A stretch of 64,000 nucleotides of DNA from Sipunculus nudus. Taxonomy: Eukaryota > Annelida > Sipuncula > Golfingiida > Sipunculidae. The notes under the pieces were generated by a model that saw only the letters and a list, made by a program, of their open reading frames with translations, was not told the DNA's origin and made no database searches. The DNA lies in NCBI GenBank assembly GCA_026874595.1, contig CM049319.1, forward strand, positions 14,595,601 to 14,659,600, given 5' to 3'. Shown here piece after piece: positions 38,364 to 50,041 of this stretch. The position numbers were made by a program, and so were the translations under genes. The first letter of the stretch is position 1; every line of letters starts with the position of its first letter.

Positions 38364-38792
38364 GTTTGTATATTAATCAGAATTTTATGGTACCTTGTAT
38401 TCTTTCACCTTTATAATTCTATTTCTTAAAAAGTATTTATAAATGACAGAGATCTGTATTTTTAGCCCTTATATCAAATGGTGTAGGCTGCATGGCACAT
38501 TTGTAACACTAAGTACAATATATGAAGACCAGTGAGTGCGTCAAGGAAATATTGTTAACTGGGCTTGTACTTTGGCACTTTATCTATATTTTGGATTTTC
38601 AAGCAAACTCATGCAAAAATAAGTAAAGTCAGTATATATGAATACAGTGGAGGTTGATTTTAGGAATTTAACCCAAGCTTCCTCTTTTTGTATAAATGCT
38701 ATCATTTAAAATCCTGTATAACTGATATGGTAGATTATATAATGTGTTCATTGTTTAGTTGTTTGCTTAGAACTTTAATAATTTTATTACAG

Positions 38793-38888
38793 GTATCAGA
38801 GGAGAATTAAATTTAATTGTAAAGGTGGAATTGTTCTCCGATTTCAACAAATTTAGACAGTCATCATGTGGAGTGGACTTCTTTTGCA
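38793..38888 (+). CDS. C2CD5: C2CD5 exon 5
   Basis: A 96-nt phase 1-1 exon encoding GIRGELNLIVKVELFSDFNK followed by FRQSSCGVDFFC, matching the vertebrate GIRGE...FRQSSCGVKFFC block that follows the C2 domain. Acceptor TTATTACAG, donor TTTGCA/GTAAGT. Confidence 0.95.
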
Positions 38889-39414
38889 GTAAGTATTCAC
38901 CTACTGTACATCACTGCTTAGTAAATATTGAAAACAGGTATATGTGAAACATATCCTGTCAGAATAGTCACAATAGAAAACATACGAATGCACACATCAA
39001 AATGTAAATCCCATCTTTATGCTAACTTTGTTTCCTTTCCTGTACATTGCAGAGCTTTGCTGTCAATCTATTAATCAATGGGAAACATGCTTTGTTACAT
39101 TTTTAACAAACATCCAAGAAGATTCACCAACATCCCAAATGTTAAAGAAATCTTTTTCTTGCATTTTGTGTTTTGTAAGAAAGTGTTTAAACATTTAAAG
39201 GTTGGTCTTGTTTATTTTTTGTGATAACATACATGTAGTCCATAAGGTATTGTAACAAAAAGAATTTTTAATTTTGATTTTGTTTTCCATCAAGATTTAC
39301 CATGTAAATTTTTAAAATACAAGTCCATCCACTCTGACATCACAGCAGACTCTTATGTAAAGACCAAAACTTCCACCAGGTGAACATAACCTTTTTTTTG
39401 TGATTACTCTACAG

Positions 39415-39570
39415 CGCCAGGGGTCCCATTTGGCTACAGAGTCAGAGCAATACATGGCTTTGTGGAAGAACTGGCTGTGAATGATGACCCAGAATATCAG
39501 TGGATTGACAAGATCAGATCTCAGCGAGCTTCTAATGAGGCTCGTCAAATACTGTTCTCCAAACTCAGTG
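39415..39570 (+). CDS. C2CD5: C2CD5 exon 6
   Basis: A 156-nt exon covering HGFVEELAVNDDPEYQWIDK and RASNEARQ, close to vertebrate C2CD5. Acceptor TACTCTACAG, donor CAGTG/GTTGGT, phase 1 in and out. Confidence 0.94.
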
Positions 39571-39964
39571 GTTGGTACCTCTCAACACTTATTGAGAACT
39601 GAATGCTTCAGTGTATCATTGAAACTGAGATTTTATTCTATTTTGAGAGACAATTATAAGATGGAAGTTGTAAAAATTTTAATCCAGCAATCTGTTATAA
39701 ATTCGCAAGTGTCACAGTTAAATGGGTTTTCTATATATTGACATCAATAATGATATGTTTGATAGAGAATATATTGAGTTTAATAAACAAATGTAGGATT
39801 TTTTTGGTTTCAAGGTTTTATTTATAGTTCATTTTTTAATCAATCATTAACAGTGCTTACCTGAATATTTATGAATGATTTATCCACAATTTTAAGCATG
39901 GGTATATGGGTTCATGTGATTTAGTATGTCTGCAGGTATTAAATATATGTGTACCTTATTTCAG

Positions 39965-40025
39965 GTGAACTACAAAGAAAAATAGGTTTGAAGGTGCTTG
40001 AGCTGGGAGGAAATGGTGTAATTGG
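39965..40025 (+). CDS. C2CD5: C2CD5 exon 7
   Basis: A 61-nt exon encoding GELQRKIGLKVLELGGNGVI, equivalent to vertebrate GELQRKIGLKVLEM. Acceptor TTATTTCAG, donor ATTGG/GTAAGA. Confidence 0.94.
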
Positions 40026-40442
40026 GTAAGAAAGCAATGTAAAAGCTGTATGTCCATAAACATTTATCACAAGCAGATCTGATTAGGTCAGCGCTTTCAA
40101 AATCATACTATAATTAAACTGATTCTTAAAACAAAGGCTTTGCAAATTTCAGTGCTAACAGTTATTTAATAAATTGTATATTCTAATTGAATTAATCACC
40201 ACATGGATAAATGGTCAGATTGATTTATTAGTTTACTTGGAACAAAAGTATCAGCACAATATTAGAAGCTATTAAAACGGGATTGGAACAACAATAAGTA
40301 TGCATTCTAGAGTGGGTTCATTTGATTTTATACTTTTTGCCAGATTTTATACTTAGGTTAAGTTCAGGGTTAATGTACCGGCCTCTTGTTTATTGAACGT
40401 TTAGTCTATATCATAATTTTCCTCTGTTTTATTTTCTTTAAG

Positions 40443-40580
40443 ATACAAGCAGTGCTTTGATCTTGAGGGGGTCACAGGAGCTGTTGTAAGAGCCATTGGA
40501 ACTGCTGTTACATTAATTAAACTTTCAACACCAGCTGCTCTCCCACTGACACCTCCACACAGTGGCTCCCCCATCAGAGA
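40443..40580 (+). CDS. C2CD5: C2CD5 exon 8
   Basis: A 138-nt exon encoding YKQCFDLEGVTGAVVRAIGT then a Ser/Pro-rich start of the linker (PLTPPHSGSPIR). It matches the vertebrate YLQCFDLEG...VVRAIGTA block. Acceptor TTTCTTTAAG, donor AGAGA/GTAAGT (phase 2 out). Confidence 0.94.
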
Positions 40581-40904
40581 GTAAGTTAACTTTCAGTGTT
40601 TACTCCCTTTCAAATGATAAATTCCAGCCCTAATTGAATCCAAATGAAATATAGATCAGTGTTTGTGTATCAGTTAAATGTTACTTAAATACAGGTTTGC
40701 CAAGTTGAATTCATTCTGACTATGGTTCCTTCATTATTCAATCTTTACTCCATGTTCTAAGGAAATCAAATTTGAACCTGATTTTGGTGAGCTGGATTCA
40801 GTCCACATATAGGCTGCAAATGAATTTAGTTTGGCTACATACAGCAATAAATGGATAAAGTCAAAATGAGCAACTTTTTTAAGCTTATTTTCAAATTGTC
40901 ACAG

Positions 40905-41560
40905 CCCATCACCATGCACATGACACTTAAGCCTTACAAAAACCATTTGACCTGCCAATCCAAAATTCAGCATACAGTTAGATGTCCCCAAAATCTCCTA
41001 CCATATCAAACATTGGGTCACTAGGACTTCAATTTTTCGAGATATTAAGGAAAAACCTAAAAAAAATCTTATCTGTTTATGATAATATTTAATTTACATA
41101 TTCTTCTATATATATTTCCTATGTTCATACCAGAAATTAGGTCAGTATTGCATAATATCGACAAGTTATGGGCCTGAACATAATGCACTTTGTAAAAAAT
41201 CAGAAAAATATATTTACTTACTTAATATAAGATTTGCTGAAGCTAGAGACTTTTTTCAGGGATATAACTTTATTTAATCAAGATTCAAATGTATACACAA
41301 AATTAGATCTGAATTTTACAAATTATTAACATAAATAAAAAATTAATACCTTTAATTTTGTCCAAATTTGGCCACAGCAAATTTTTTTCCATGTACACAC
41401 TGTTGATTTAATTTTCACAGCATGTATATATAAGGATTCAATCTTTTAAAATCTGTAATTTGAAAGGAATTGATTGAAAGGAGTATCTTCTATTCAAGTT
41501 ATAGACACCATGTCAAGTATTGTTTATATCAGGTCAGCCGAGTTAAACAGTGGTGTGTAG
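40905..41560 (+). repeat. Family B-type module without head (intron 8)
   Basis: Carries the internal phrases of the 32732 and 62892 copies (ATGTCCCCAAAATCTCCTAC, 'AGTTATGGGCC', 'GCCACAGCAAATTTTTTTCC') but lacks the palindromic head and the GTCCGTCC block. A 5'-truncated copy is likely. Confidence 0.55.
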
Positions 41561-41632
41561 CAGGTGATGGAGCCCTCACATGTGTTAAATAATCACTTCA
41601 CACTCCAGGCAGCTATAGCTAAGCTGCCCTTC

Positions 41633-41690
41633 CCCCCCCCCCCCCCTCCGTCCAGCTCAGCTTGCCTCTGCCCCCCCCCCCCCCAGACAG
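41633..41690. repeat. Paired C tracts
   Basis: Two runs of about 14-16 C separated by about 30 bp of C/T-rich sequence in C2CD5 intron 8. Such runs are also assembly error hotspots. Confidence 0.85.
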
Positions 41691-41769
41691 GATGCAGAAA
41701 CTGGATGAATAATGAATTATAATTTTATAATTTTTTAGGAAAGAAAAAAAGGTTTGGTTCTCAGGCAGC

Positions 41770-42625
41770 TTTTTAGTTCACTCTGTGAACTTATACCATG
41801 GCGTTGTGTCCACTGTCAACTGTCCACTGTATGTTACCAGATATCTCAACAGCCACAGCAGTTACGTTCATGAAACTTTGCAGAATTATGGACATGCAAA
41901 AATAAGCTTTTGGTGGCGCCACCTATGTTGACCTACTTTTTGCGGGACAAAATGGTATTTTCCACTTCTTCCAAGATAAGTCATAAAGTAGTAATATTTT
42001 TGGCTTCATAACATAGTCAACAGTTCCTTAGAGTAAGGGGAATAATTTGAGTATAATTTCTGTCAAGTCATTTTCAAGATGGCGTCTCTACGGAACTTCA
42101 AATTGTGTCGATCGCAAAATATGGCAAGTTGATGTGTTTCCATACAGGATGTATTGTCTGTTACCAAATATCTGAGGAACTGCTGCAGCCTTCAGTTTCA
42201 AATTTCACAGGAATATTGATCATGTGACTGCTAAATGATTTTGAACTCCAGGTGGCGCCACCTGTGTTGACCTACTTTCTGCAGGGCGAAATGGTCTTTT
42301 CAACTTCTTATAAATATTTTGGCCTTCATATCATAGTCAACATTTCCTTAGAGGAAGGGGAATAATTTGAGTTTAAATTCAGTCAAGTCGTTTTCAAGAT
42401 GGCATCTCCACAGAACTTCAAATTCTGTCGATCGAAAAATTTGACAATTAATGCCTTTTTCTGAGGAGTGATTTGCCAGATTGGCCTGAAATTGCACATG
42501 TCCATAGATTTTGGACACCTCAAACTTACACTCAAGGCTTATGGTGCCATCTGCAATCATTTTCCTGTGGCATCCATCTGTACATTTGCTTTGGGTGAAA
42601 ATTAGACCCCTGGGTCTCTTGTTTA
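41770..42625 (-). repeat. Dispersed repeat family D, reverse copy with internal tandem
   Basis: Reverse-complement match to 11560-12335. Internally, about 330 bp is repeated twice. GGTGGCGCCACC (a perfect 12-bp palindrome) followed by TGTTGACCTACTTT occurs at 41912 and 42251, and AAGGGGAATAATTTGAG occurs near 42036 and 42356. It sits in C2CD5 intron 8 and encodes no protein. Confidence 0.65.
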
Positions 42626-45600
42626 AAAAATCATTGCAGGCAGGTGTTTTTTTATTTTATTTTTTTTTTGTATGTTTCGATGAAAATGTCAAGTGATAAG
42701 GGAAAAGCATGATAATTATAGATTTATTGTGCTAACAGGTATAAGCATTACATAACAACAGAAATTTTATCTAAATCGTATGATTTTATCTTCTTGAAAG
42801 AAATGTCCAAGCAGCTGGAGCTCAAAATTGGTAAGTTTCTATTGAAAATCAAAATAAAGATTTTTGATGGGGGTTTTAAAATTGACGGAGGCGGTAGTTT
42901 TTATTTTTTTTGGCCTTAGAAGGAGCTAGATTTGCGCTTAATTAAGAACACCCATTATTTCGATGCGATCATTCAGAAGAATGCAGCATTCTTACCTGAC
43001 ACACAGTCACATGGGTCTGGTTATCCCTCTGTGCTGGGTCACTTGAGTTGAGGCTTCTTCAACCAGGATGTTAGAATAACCATGTTGCCCTGCATAAGAT
43101 TTCATAGCATGTGAAATTTCAGCTGAAATCCCCTCCAATTTATAGTGATTTGTAGAAAGAACTGTGAAACAAGTAGCCTTTGATGAAGACTGTTAGAACT
43201 CCCTCCCAATGGCTTAGCAGTATGACAGAGAGCTGGACACAATCGTTGTCAGCTCTGTTTGTTGTTCACACAAAGCAGGCTGCTTCTAGGCAGTAATAAC
43301 AGTTGTTGTTGTTGTTGAGCAATTCTACAACTTACTCAGATGTCAAACAATGCAGTGGAGGCAGTGCCATTGCATCATCAAACGTGATTATTCACAGTTA
43401 ATTACGTAACGTTAACACCTTACAGTCACGGTATTCCATTGCCCATAGAAGGTACGCCATCACTTGGAGCTTGTTAGGTGGGAGTTAGGTTATGCAACAA
43501 ACCTGTCTTAAATATAATCATTTAAATATTTTAATAATTTGATACAGATGAATAACTTAAACATACGGAGTTGCATGAAAAATTCGAACTGCGCCAATGC
43601 TGTAAAATGAAAAAGCACCATATTAACCACTTCCACAGTGCTTAATTGACCTTCTTCCATGTTTAGTTACCAGCATTATAATTGTTACAAATTCCACTCA
43701 AATTCAGGATTAAAAATTAATTAATGGGCCACAATGGCTACCTTTCCTAACAAAAAGTCTGGCATCTGCAAACTGTCTTCAAACAGGCTAGCCACCATGT
43801 CTGACTGACCAAGCAACAATGGTTACTAGCAGATGCCATATATCTAATCAATCTTCTCAGTGGGTTAACATGCCAAATTTACATGCTTATTGAAATACAA
43901 CACATTTTGAGAAGCCATTTATTTTTTAAGTACTTGCCTACTTGGCATGTAACATCTAGCTTTTACTTGCCCTACATGAATTTTTACTTGTCTTTCAAAA
44001 ATCAGTGATCACAGCCATTAACACTTAAAGAGTGTTCCACAAGGTCATTTGCTATAAAAAAAACTTGTTCAAATGTTTTATTTGTTAATATTTCTCTAAA
44101 ACATTTACACATATAAACATGCAATATGATTTCATTTCTCCAAGAAAGAAAATGGCTAACTTAAGATTAGCTAAGCCCTGTTTTGGTTGCCCTACCACCA
44201 TTTAGTAGAACTTATAATTGCCCCGGGCAAGCTGTTTACTGTTAATGTCGAGTCCTGATGATCTTGGTTCTAAGCTTTCCAGGTATATGTCACAATATTT
44301 GTCTGACAGCACTTTATGGTCCATGGGAGTTTAGTTACATGCCTTATCTTGCTGTATTAACCATATAACAAAAGGATATTTCCGTAGTTTTCTGTACCAT
44401 ATCAAAGAACTGTAGTGACTGTGATCTGACCTTAGTCACTAAGATTTCTTAACATTAACATACAATTTTCAATATTTACCCTGATTGCTAATGATCTGCA
44501 TTGAGTCTGTAAATGAAAGGTTCATCTGTAATTAAACAATATTTCAGACTATTGTACTGGCATTCTAAATTCACACGATGGTATAATTCAAGGTAAGGAC
44601 ATATATAAATTGTGAAAGTCTGTGTTGCATCTGTGGTCTGTTACAATAAATGACATATGTTATAGCCAAAGATAGGTGGCACCATGTTGTCAAGATCCCA
44701 CATATATAGTGATTGTAAGTCTGCTGAGCTACAAGTATAAACAGTAAATACAAAATTGCTACTCAAATTGAACAGTTTAATCTATATACCCACAGGCGGT
44801 TAATTAAACATATTTACAGACTCTTTTGTTGTAAAAAATTACAATTTTATCATTCGATATTCACTGAAACCATTCAAAAAATTGATATTTCCATATATTC
44901 AGGTATCAGCCCTTACATTATAGATGATCCGTTGCTGAACCTAAGCTGATAATTCATGTGATTAATTATCCTGATTGCCAGTCTGAAAAACTTTATCATA
45001 ATATGGTCTTCAGTAGATATGTAAATTTAATCATGAGCCAAAGTGTAACACTATTTTGTTGCAACAGACCCAATGTTCTTGTTCAAGTTGATATTGATGT
45101 TGATGTTATCTTATTATCTAATGTAAGTTTATATTTAGTGAACAGGTGCTGACAAAAACTTTACAAGTGTGAAGTGATCAGTGAATCTGCTTTTATTTCT
45201 AGCTGAAACTCTCTAAAAAATGATGATATATTATGGATATAAAAGTGTCTTTAAGAATAAAAGTGTCTTTGATGAAAGCCTATTGCTTGTTATTAAGTTA
45301 CAAGTAATTTATTCTTTGAGTTAGAATATGAATCCACTAGTGCTTAAAATGGGTAGCAAATTGTGGACTTAAGTACTTGACTACCAGTACCTGACTTAGA
45401 GTCATTTACCTATTGCTGTGACAACACTATGAAAATATGAATGGACATCTACTTGTGTTTATATAAAGAATTTATTTTAAAAAATGTATTTTTTAACATG
45501 GAATCTGTTGCTATATGCAGTGGAAACAAAATGTCATCTGTTCTATATTTCACTGACCAGATAAATTACCAGAAAAGGTATAAAGGGTGACAGTAATGGA

Positions 45601-46590
45601 TAAATTGGAAGGCCCTAAGTTGTCAGTTATTTGCAGATCAACAGGTTTAGGTTGCAATATAAGGTTTAATTAAATACTTTTGAATCATCACATGCTGTTG
45701 GATCAGTGTATATCGGTAAACTAGTCAAACGATACCAATCAGCACAAGCGTTTACATCAGCTTCATGTTTACAGTTAAAAGTGCCAAGGTCAAGTACAAT
45801 TACATATGGAAATATATCCCATATTATGGAATGGACTCACAGAGATGAACTTTTGGTTTTAAGAAACTTTTAGGGGCTTTTATTTTTTAACAAGCATATT
45901 TTTTGTGGATCTTTCTTGTAGTGTGTTATGTTCTGAGAAGGTAACATTTGATTTATTGTACAGCACCTAAGAGCATGTTTTAAAATATGAAATAGAGTAC
46001 TTTTGATATGCTGTATATTATTATTATCATTCAGTTCCATACCGTAATCAGTCCTAATTTTGAACTTAAGTACTCTTTTGATATTAACAGAGCTTGACTA
46101 CTCTGGTACTGCCTTCAGCACTACAGTACATACAGTGCTGACTAGTGCAGTACAAACATTTGTTTACATTCAGCTTGCCCATCTAGTACAGAAGAAAATC
46201 AATGTACAGTAAATCTCATATTATGGCAAAAATGGTTAAAAGTAACAGTAAAGGGTATGGCTGATTTTTTTAATCAGAGAATAGATTTTCACAAAGAAGA
46301 TATTGTGATATTTACTTATATAAAAAAAATTACTTATCCTCTTCGAACCCACCCATGATTGTGATACACATTATGTTTAACATATAATCATTCTTTTAGC
46401 TGTATACTTCCTTCTCCTCTAATCAGACAAAAAGATGACACTGTTAATTCATTGTTTCCCTTTACCTAGGTATATGTATATATTGTGCTTTGATCATGAT
46501 GTGTTATACACATGTAGATATCTGCCTGTTTGTGGAGCTGAGTGCTTTATTATTCAAGTCAGTGATGTGGCTACTGGTTCTGTTTTTCAG
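42626..46590. other. C2CD5 intron 8, remaining part
   Basis: AT-rich intron sequence with no exon that fits both splice sites and the phase-2 to phase-2 requirement. Short open frames are chance. Confidence 0.5.
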
Positions 46591-46904
46591 TGTGGAACAT
46601 GTAAAAAGAAACATTACGAAAAACCTATTATCCTCCTCCCCCAAAACCCCAGGGGTTGGCCCCATCCACGGCTTTAACCCTGCCCCACGCAAATCCCTGC
46701 CCCACGCTTCTCGCAATGCACCTGTTGGTTTCAGTGTCACGCTTCCTGAAGACACCACCCTCCCGAGCCCTCCGTTGCCACTGGCGCCACCTTCACAGCA
46801 GTTGGTTGGGACAACACCCACTAAGGCTTCAGTCTCTCCAGGGAAAACCGAGATCCCACGAGTACGTCGTTCCTCTGAATCAGATATTGGAACCCCACCT
46901 AAAG
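46591..46904 (+). CDS. C2CD5: C2CD5 exon 9, Ser/Pro-rich linker
   Basis: This 314-nt exon encodes about 105 residues of low-complexity linker rich in Pro, Ser and Thr, including SSSPKTPGVGPIHGF and VRRSSESDIGTPPK. The linker in vertebrate C2CD5 is equally unstructured and poorly conserved, so identity rests on position, phase (2 in, 1 out) and the open frame. Acceptor CTGTTTTTCAG, donor AAAG/GTGAGC. A second acceptor-like site at 46650 would give the wrong phase. Confidence 0.78.
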
Positions 46905-47387
46905 GTGAGCTTTTTTTGTGTGTTTTTGGGATGCATGGAATGCTGTTTATTTACTCCCAGCTGGGTGTGGTTATCAGCATTTACTCACTGACCAAGTTTA
47001 TTATGCTGTATTGTATTTGTAACTAATAGTATAATTATGTCAGGGCTTCATTTTTCTAAAATTACTTATTTTGTTTCCCATTTATGTGAAACACACACAT
47101 GCACAAAGAATGATAGTTTTACCAGACTTCCAAAGTGGAATACCACCCTTTTTCATAAAGCATAATTATAGGTCTTAAGAAGATTTATGTTTTTAACAAC
47201 CTATATATGCATGGATGGGGGATTGAAAGAATGATCTCATTTTGAAATTGTAACTTCTCACTGTGGTTTTGTTTGTAAATACTTTAAAATAATCTCTAAT
47301 TGTGCTTGTCTTAATTTGATAACAGATTTGAAGGCTTCTGATCTTGAGTTTTCTTGTAATTAGAGCAGATACATACAGCCATTTTAC

Positions 47388-47536
47388 AGGGGCAGGGGTC
47401 CAACCCAGGAGGACTAACGAAAACCCTAAAAAAAGGTCCCAAGGTCTGGGAAAAGGGGGGTCCACAGGGCAAAATATTGTCTGAAACCCTTGAAAAAGGT
47501 TGCTTTGGATGAAGGGGGGGGGGGGGTCTGGACACT
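47388..47536 (+). repeat. Short interspersed repeat (family C), copy 2
   Basis: Same orientation as 7587-7792, sharing the CCTAAAAAAAGGTCCC-like centre, GGGAAAAGGGGGG and the GGATGAAGGGG end. It ends in a G tract of about 14. Confidence 0.6.
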
Positions 47537-48200
47537 AGACACAGTCAAAATGAGCATCAATCAACACAAATTGATCCTTATGTAATTAGAGAGTTGCAGC
47601 ATGTTCAATATTCTGTTACAGTCCAAGATCAAAATATTTAATTAATTTTCAAGTAACAATTTTACTGCAATTCTTGAACAATAATTTTACTAGGTATAAA
47701 GGTATAAATGATATTATCTGATGAAACTAATTGGAAAGTGATCAACTATACTACTTTTGTTTTTGCTGAGAACATATTGTAACATGTTTAAAAGACCAAT
47801 GTCCAATCAGCATGTCTTTCATTGATTAGTTGACTGTTTCAGCAGTCAGTATTCATGAAAAGCACTATAGTTGTCTCTGATATTAATGAGAGTAATGGTC
47901 AGGAACAAAGCATTTTCATGATGTAGCTTTGATTTTTTTTTAAATTATTAATCAGGGTGCTTCTTTCACTGATCACATAATCATCAAAACACAAGTTGAT
48001 ATTAATCAAATATAACTGATGGTACTCCATTGATTACAAGTTTAATTTCATTATCTGTATAATTATTCATTGGTTCCATAGTATATTTTACTTCCAGTTC
48101 AGCATTTCTAAGAATACTCATATTAACACATATGGTATTTCTTTCTCAGCAGTGCATAATTTCCCTGAGTCATAACTTGGTTTTTATGGGATTTTTGTAG

Positions 48201-48251
48201 TGTTTTTTCGTCGTCACAGGACTTTCTCAGAAAGTAGTTCACCATCAAAAG
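48201..48251 (+). CDS. C2CD5: Probable C2CD5 microexon 10 (51 nt, phase 1-1)
   Basis: Between acceptor GGGATTTTTGTAG and donor AAAAG/GTACCG lie 51 nt that keep the frame between exons 9 and 11 and encode FFRRHRTFSESSSPSK plus the split codon. The peptide has a basic-Ser pattern (RRHRTFSES) like a kinase site. Being symmetric, it could be an alternatively spliced cassette. The donor is weak after position +2, so this is a candidate needing transcript support. Confidence 0.5.
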
Positions 48252-48400
48252 GTACCGCTTAATAAGCTCATCTGGTTAACTCCAGGGGGCACTCAGGGTT
48301 GAAGTCCTCACCAACAAGTATAAACCTTTCCTATTATGGGTAGCTGTCACCAAAACATAATTTAAATAAAAAGTGTTTATTTTTTTAAAATGGAAAATAA

Positions 48401-48570
48401 AGTGGAACCTGTTGGAAAGACCACCTGTCTATTGAGACCACCCTTGAGTGAACAGAAAGCATTCACATTGTTTATGTTAATGTAATGACCTATCTAATAA
48501 GACCACTTGTGAATTAAGACCACATTTGGCCAGTCCCATGGATGGTCTAACTGGTCTTATGACACACTTT
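48401..48570 (-). repeat. TA-flanked MITE, copy 2 (inverted)
   Basis: Reverse complement of the element at 37800-37980. It shares AGTGGAACCTG, 'TATTGAGACCACCCTTG' and 'GTGAATTAAGACCACATTTG'. The far end is more degraded. Confidence 0.6.
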
Positions 48571-49580
48571 TCCTGTATGTTAATAAACTGGTTGATACAT
48601 ATACAATTACTTCATTAATGTCATCTTTGCTGTGTACTCAGATGATAAGTGAACATGGTTATTTCAGCTTTACAACCATTAAAGTTTACATATTATGATA
48701 ATAATTCCAAAAGAAATAATTAAACAGGAACCACTACCCAGAATAAGAAAGGTTTATGCCCTTATGCCAGTGCCTATAACAGGAGGATTACAAGCTTATG
48801 ACTAACTGACAACTGCTGGCTTGCATGTGTTAATTGCATGGTTCATTGATCGATTTTGCTTAAAATGATAAATCCTCAGAACACATGGTCAGTAACACTG
48901 AGTGGAAGAGTTGACAGTTTGTAAATTTATATAAATATTAACCAACATAAACAGGGTTTTGGTGCCTGGTGACTGTTCAGGTTTAAAAGGAGAGTTCATT
49001 CTTATCTGATAGGTGTAACAGCTGAATCAAGTGAAAATTGTATATTATCTCACCAAATAAATACGGTTGTTGAGTCCAAATTAGCAGCAGTTGGTCATCT
49101 ATTCATGGAAATATATATGTTTTGGAGTCCCAAACTGCCATCTTACTATGAGGCATGGTTTCATGACACGGTCCAAAACCCATGAACTTCTAGAACACTA
49201 TCTTGGTATTAAAGGTATCAGAAATGTGATATCATAATATGTATTAGCTAATTATAAATGGTCAACATGCAATACTGTTTGCTAGAATAGTCTGCTGCTG
49301 ATTGTGTTACAGAATCAAACTTGGTTTTACAATCACACATCTGCAAGTTTCCAGTAATAATTTAATGCATAAGAAAGTTATATTTAAAATTCAGTCTTCT
49401 ATCTGACAGATATCAGTCGGCTACATACTAATTATATGGTCTGCCATCTTTAAGTTATGGGCTGGTCCATCTCAGTTGAATAATTATACTGTATTATGGG
49501 TCTTTTTGATTGGATGAATGTATCCCTTTGTTGACAGGGTCAACATTCGCAAAAACTGGTGTTTTATTACGTAAACATAA

Positions 49581-49738
49581 TTGTGAGCTGTTTCTGTATT
49601 AATGAGAATTTTCTCTGTTAAAGTTTATACGCCAGAGTAAGCCAACCGAAAATTTTCCCTTATTGGGCCTATTATCGCCCATCCCGCCTCGTTCCCGTGT
49701 ATCTAGGTCACACTTCCGTTACCCATAATCACATTTTC
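49581..49738 (+). repeat. DIRS left inverted terminal repeat
   Basis: 158 nt that match the reverse complement of 54976-55132 with a single one-base difference (CTGTTTC versus CTTTTC near the outer end). The outer extension 49561-49580 is unique to this end. Confidence 0.95.
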
Positions 49739-50041
49739 TTCTGGCGTTCGCCATGATGGACGTGTGATCCTGCTCTGCGAGATTCGTCCACTGTTGGGTT
49801 TGTACTAATGAGTTTGCCAACTGAACTGTAAGTTGTCTTCTTTTTCCCTTGCCCGCCATGGAGAACCCCACTTATTGTGGCTCTTGTGGTTCTTAATCCC
49901 GGTTGGGACTCCCACCCCCCTTGTTTTCGTTGCCGCTCCAACATTGACTCCTGCCGTGTTCCGGCTGATCCTTGTTTTCACTGCCAGACTTAGACGTCTG
50001 ACCATTGGGCCCTCTCCCAGATTGGGCTCATTCCCCGGTAC

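Noticed and set aside
42739-42831. Extra C2CD5 exon between AG and GTAAG-like sites
   Set aside because: Joining it to exon 8 (phase 2) gives an immediate stop.
44901-44960. Possible C2CD5 exon after TATTCAG
   Set aside because: In the required phase a stop follows within a few codons.
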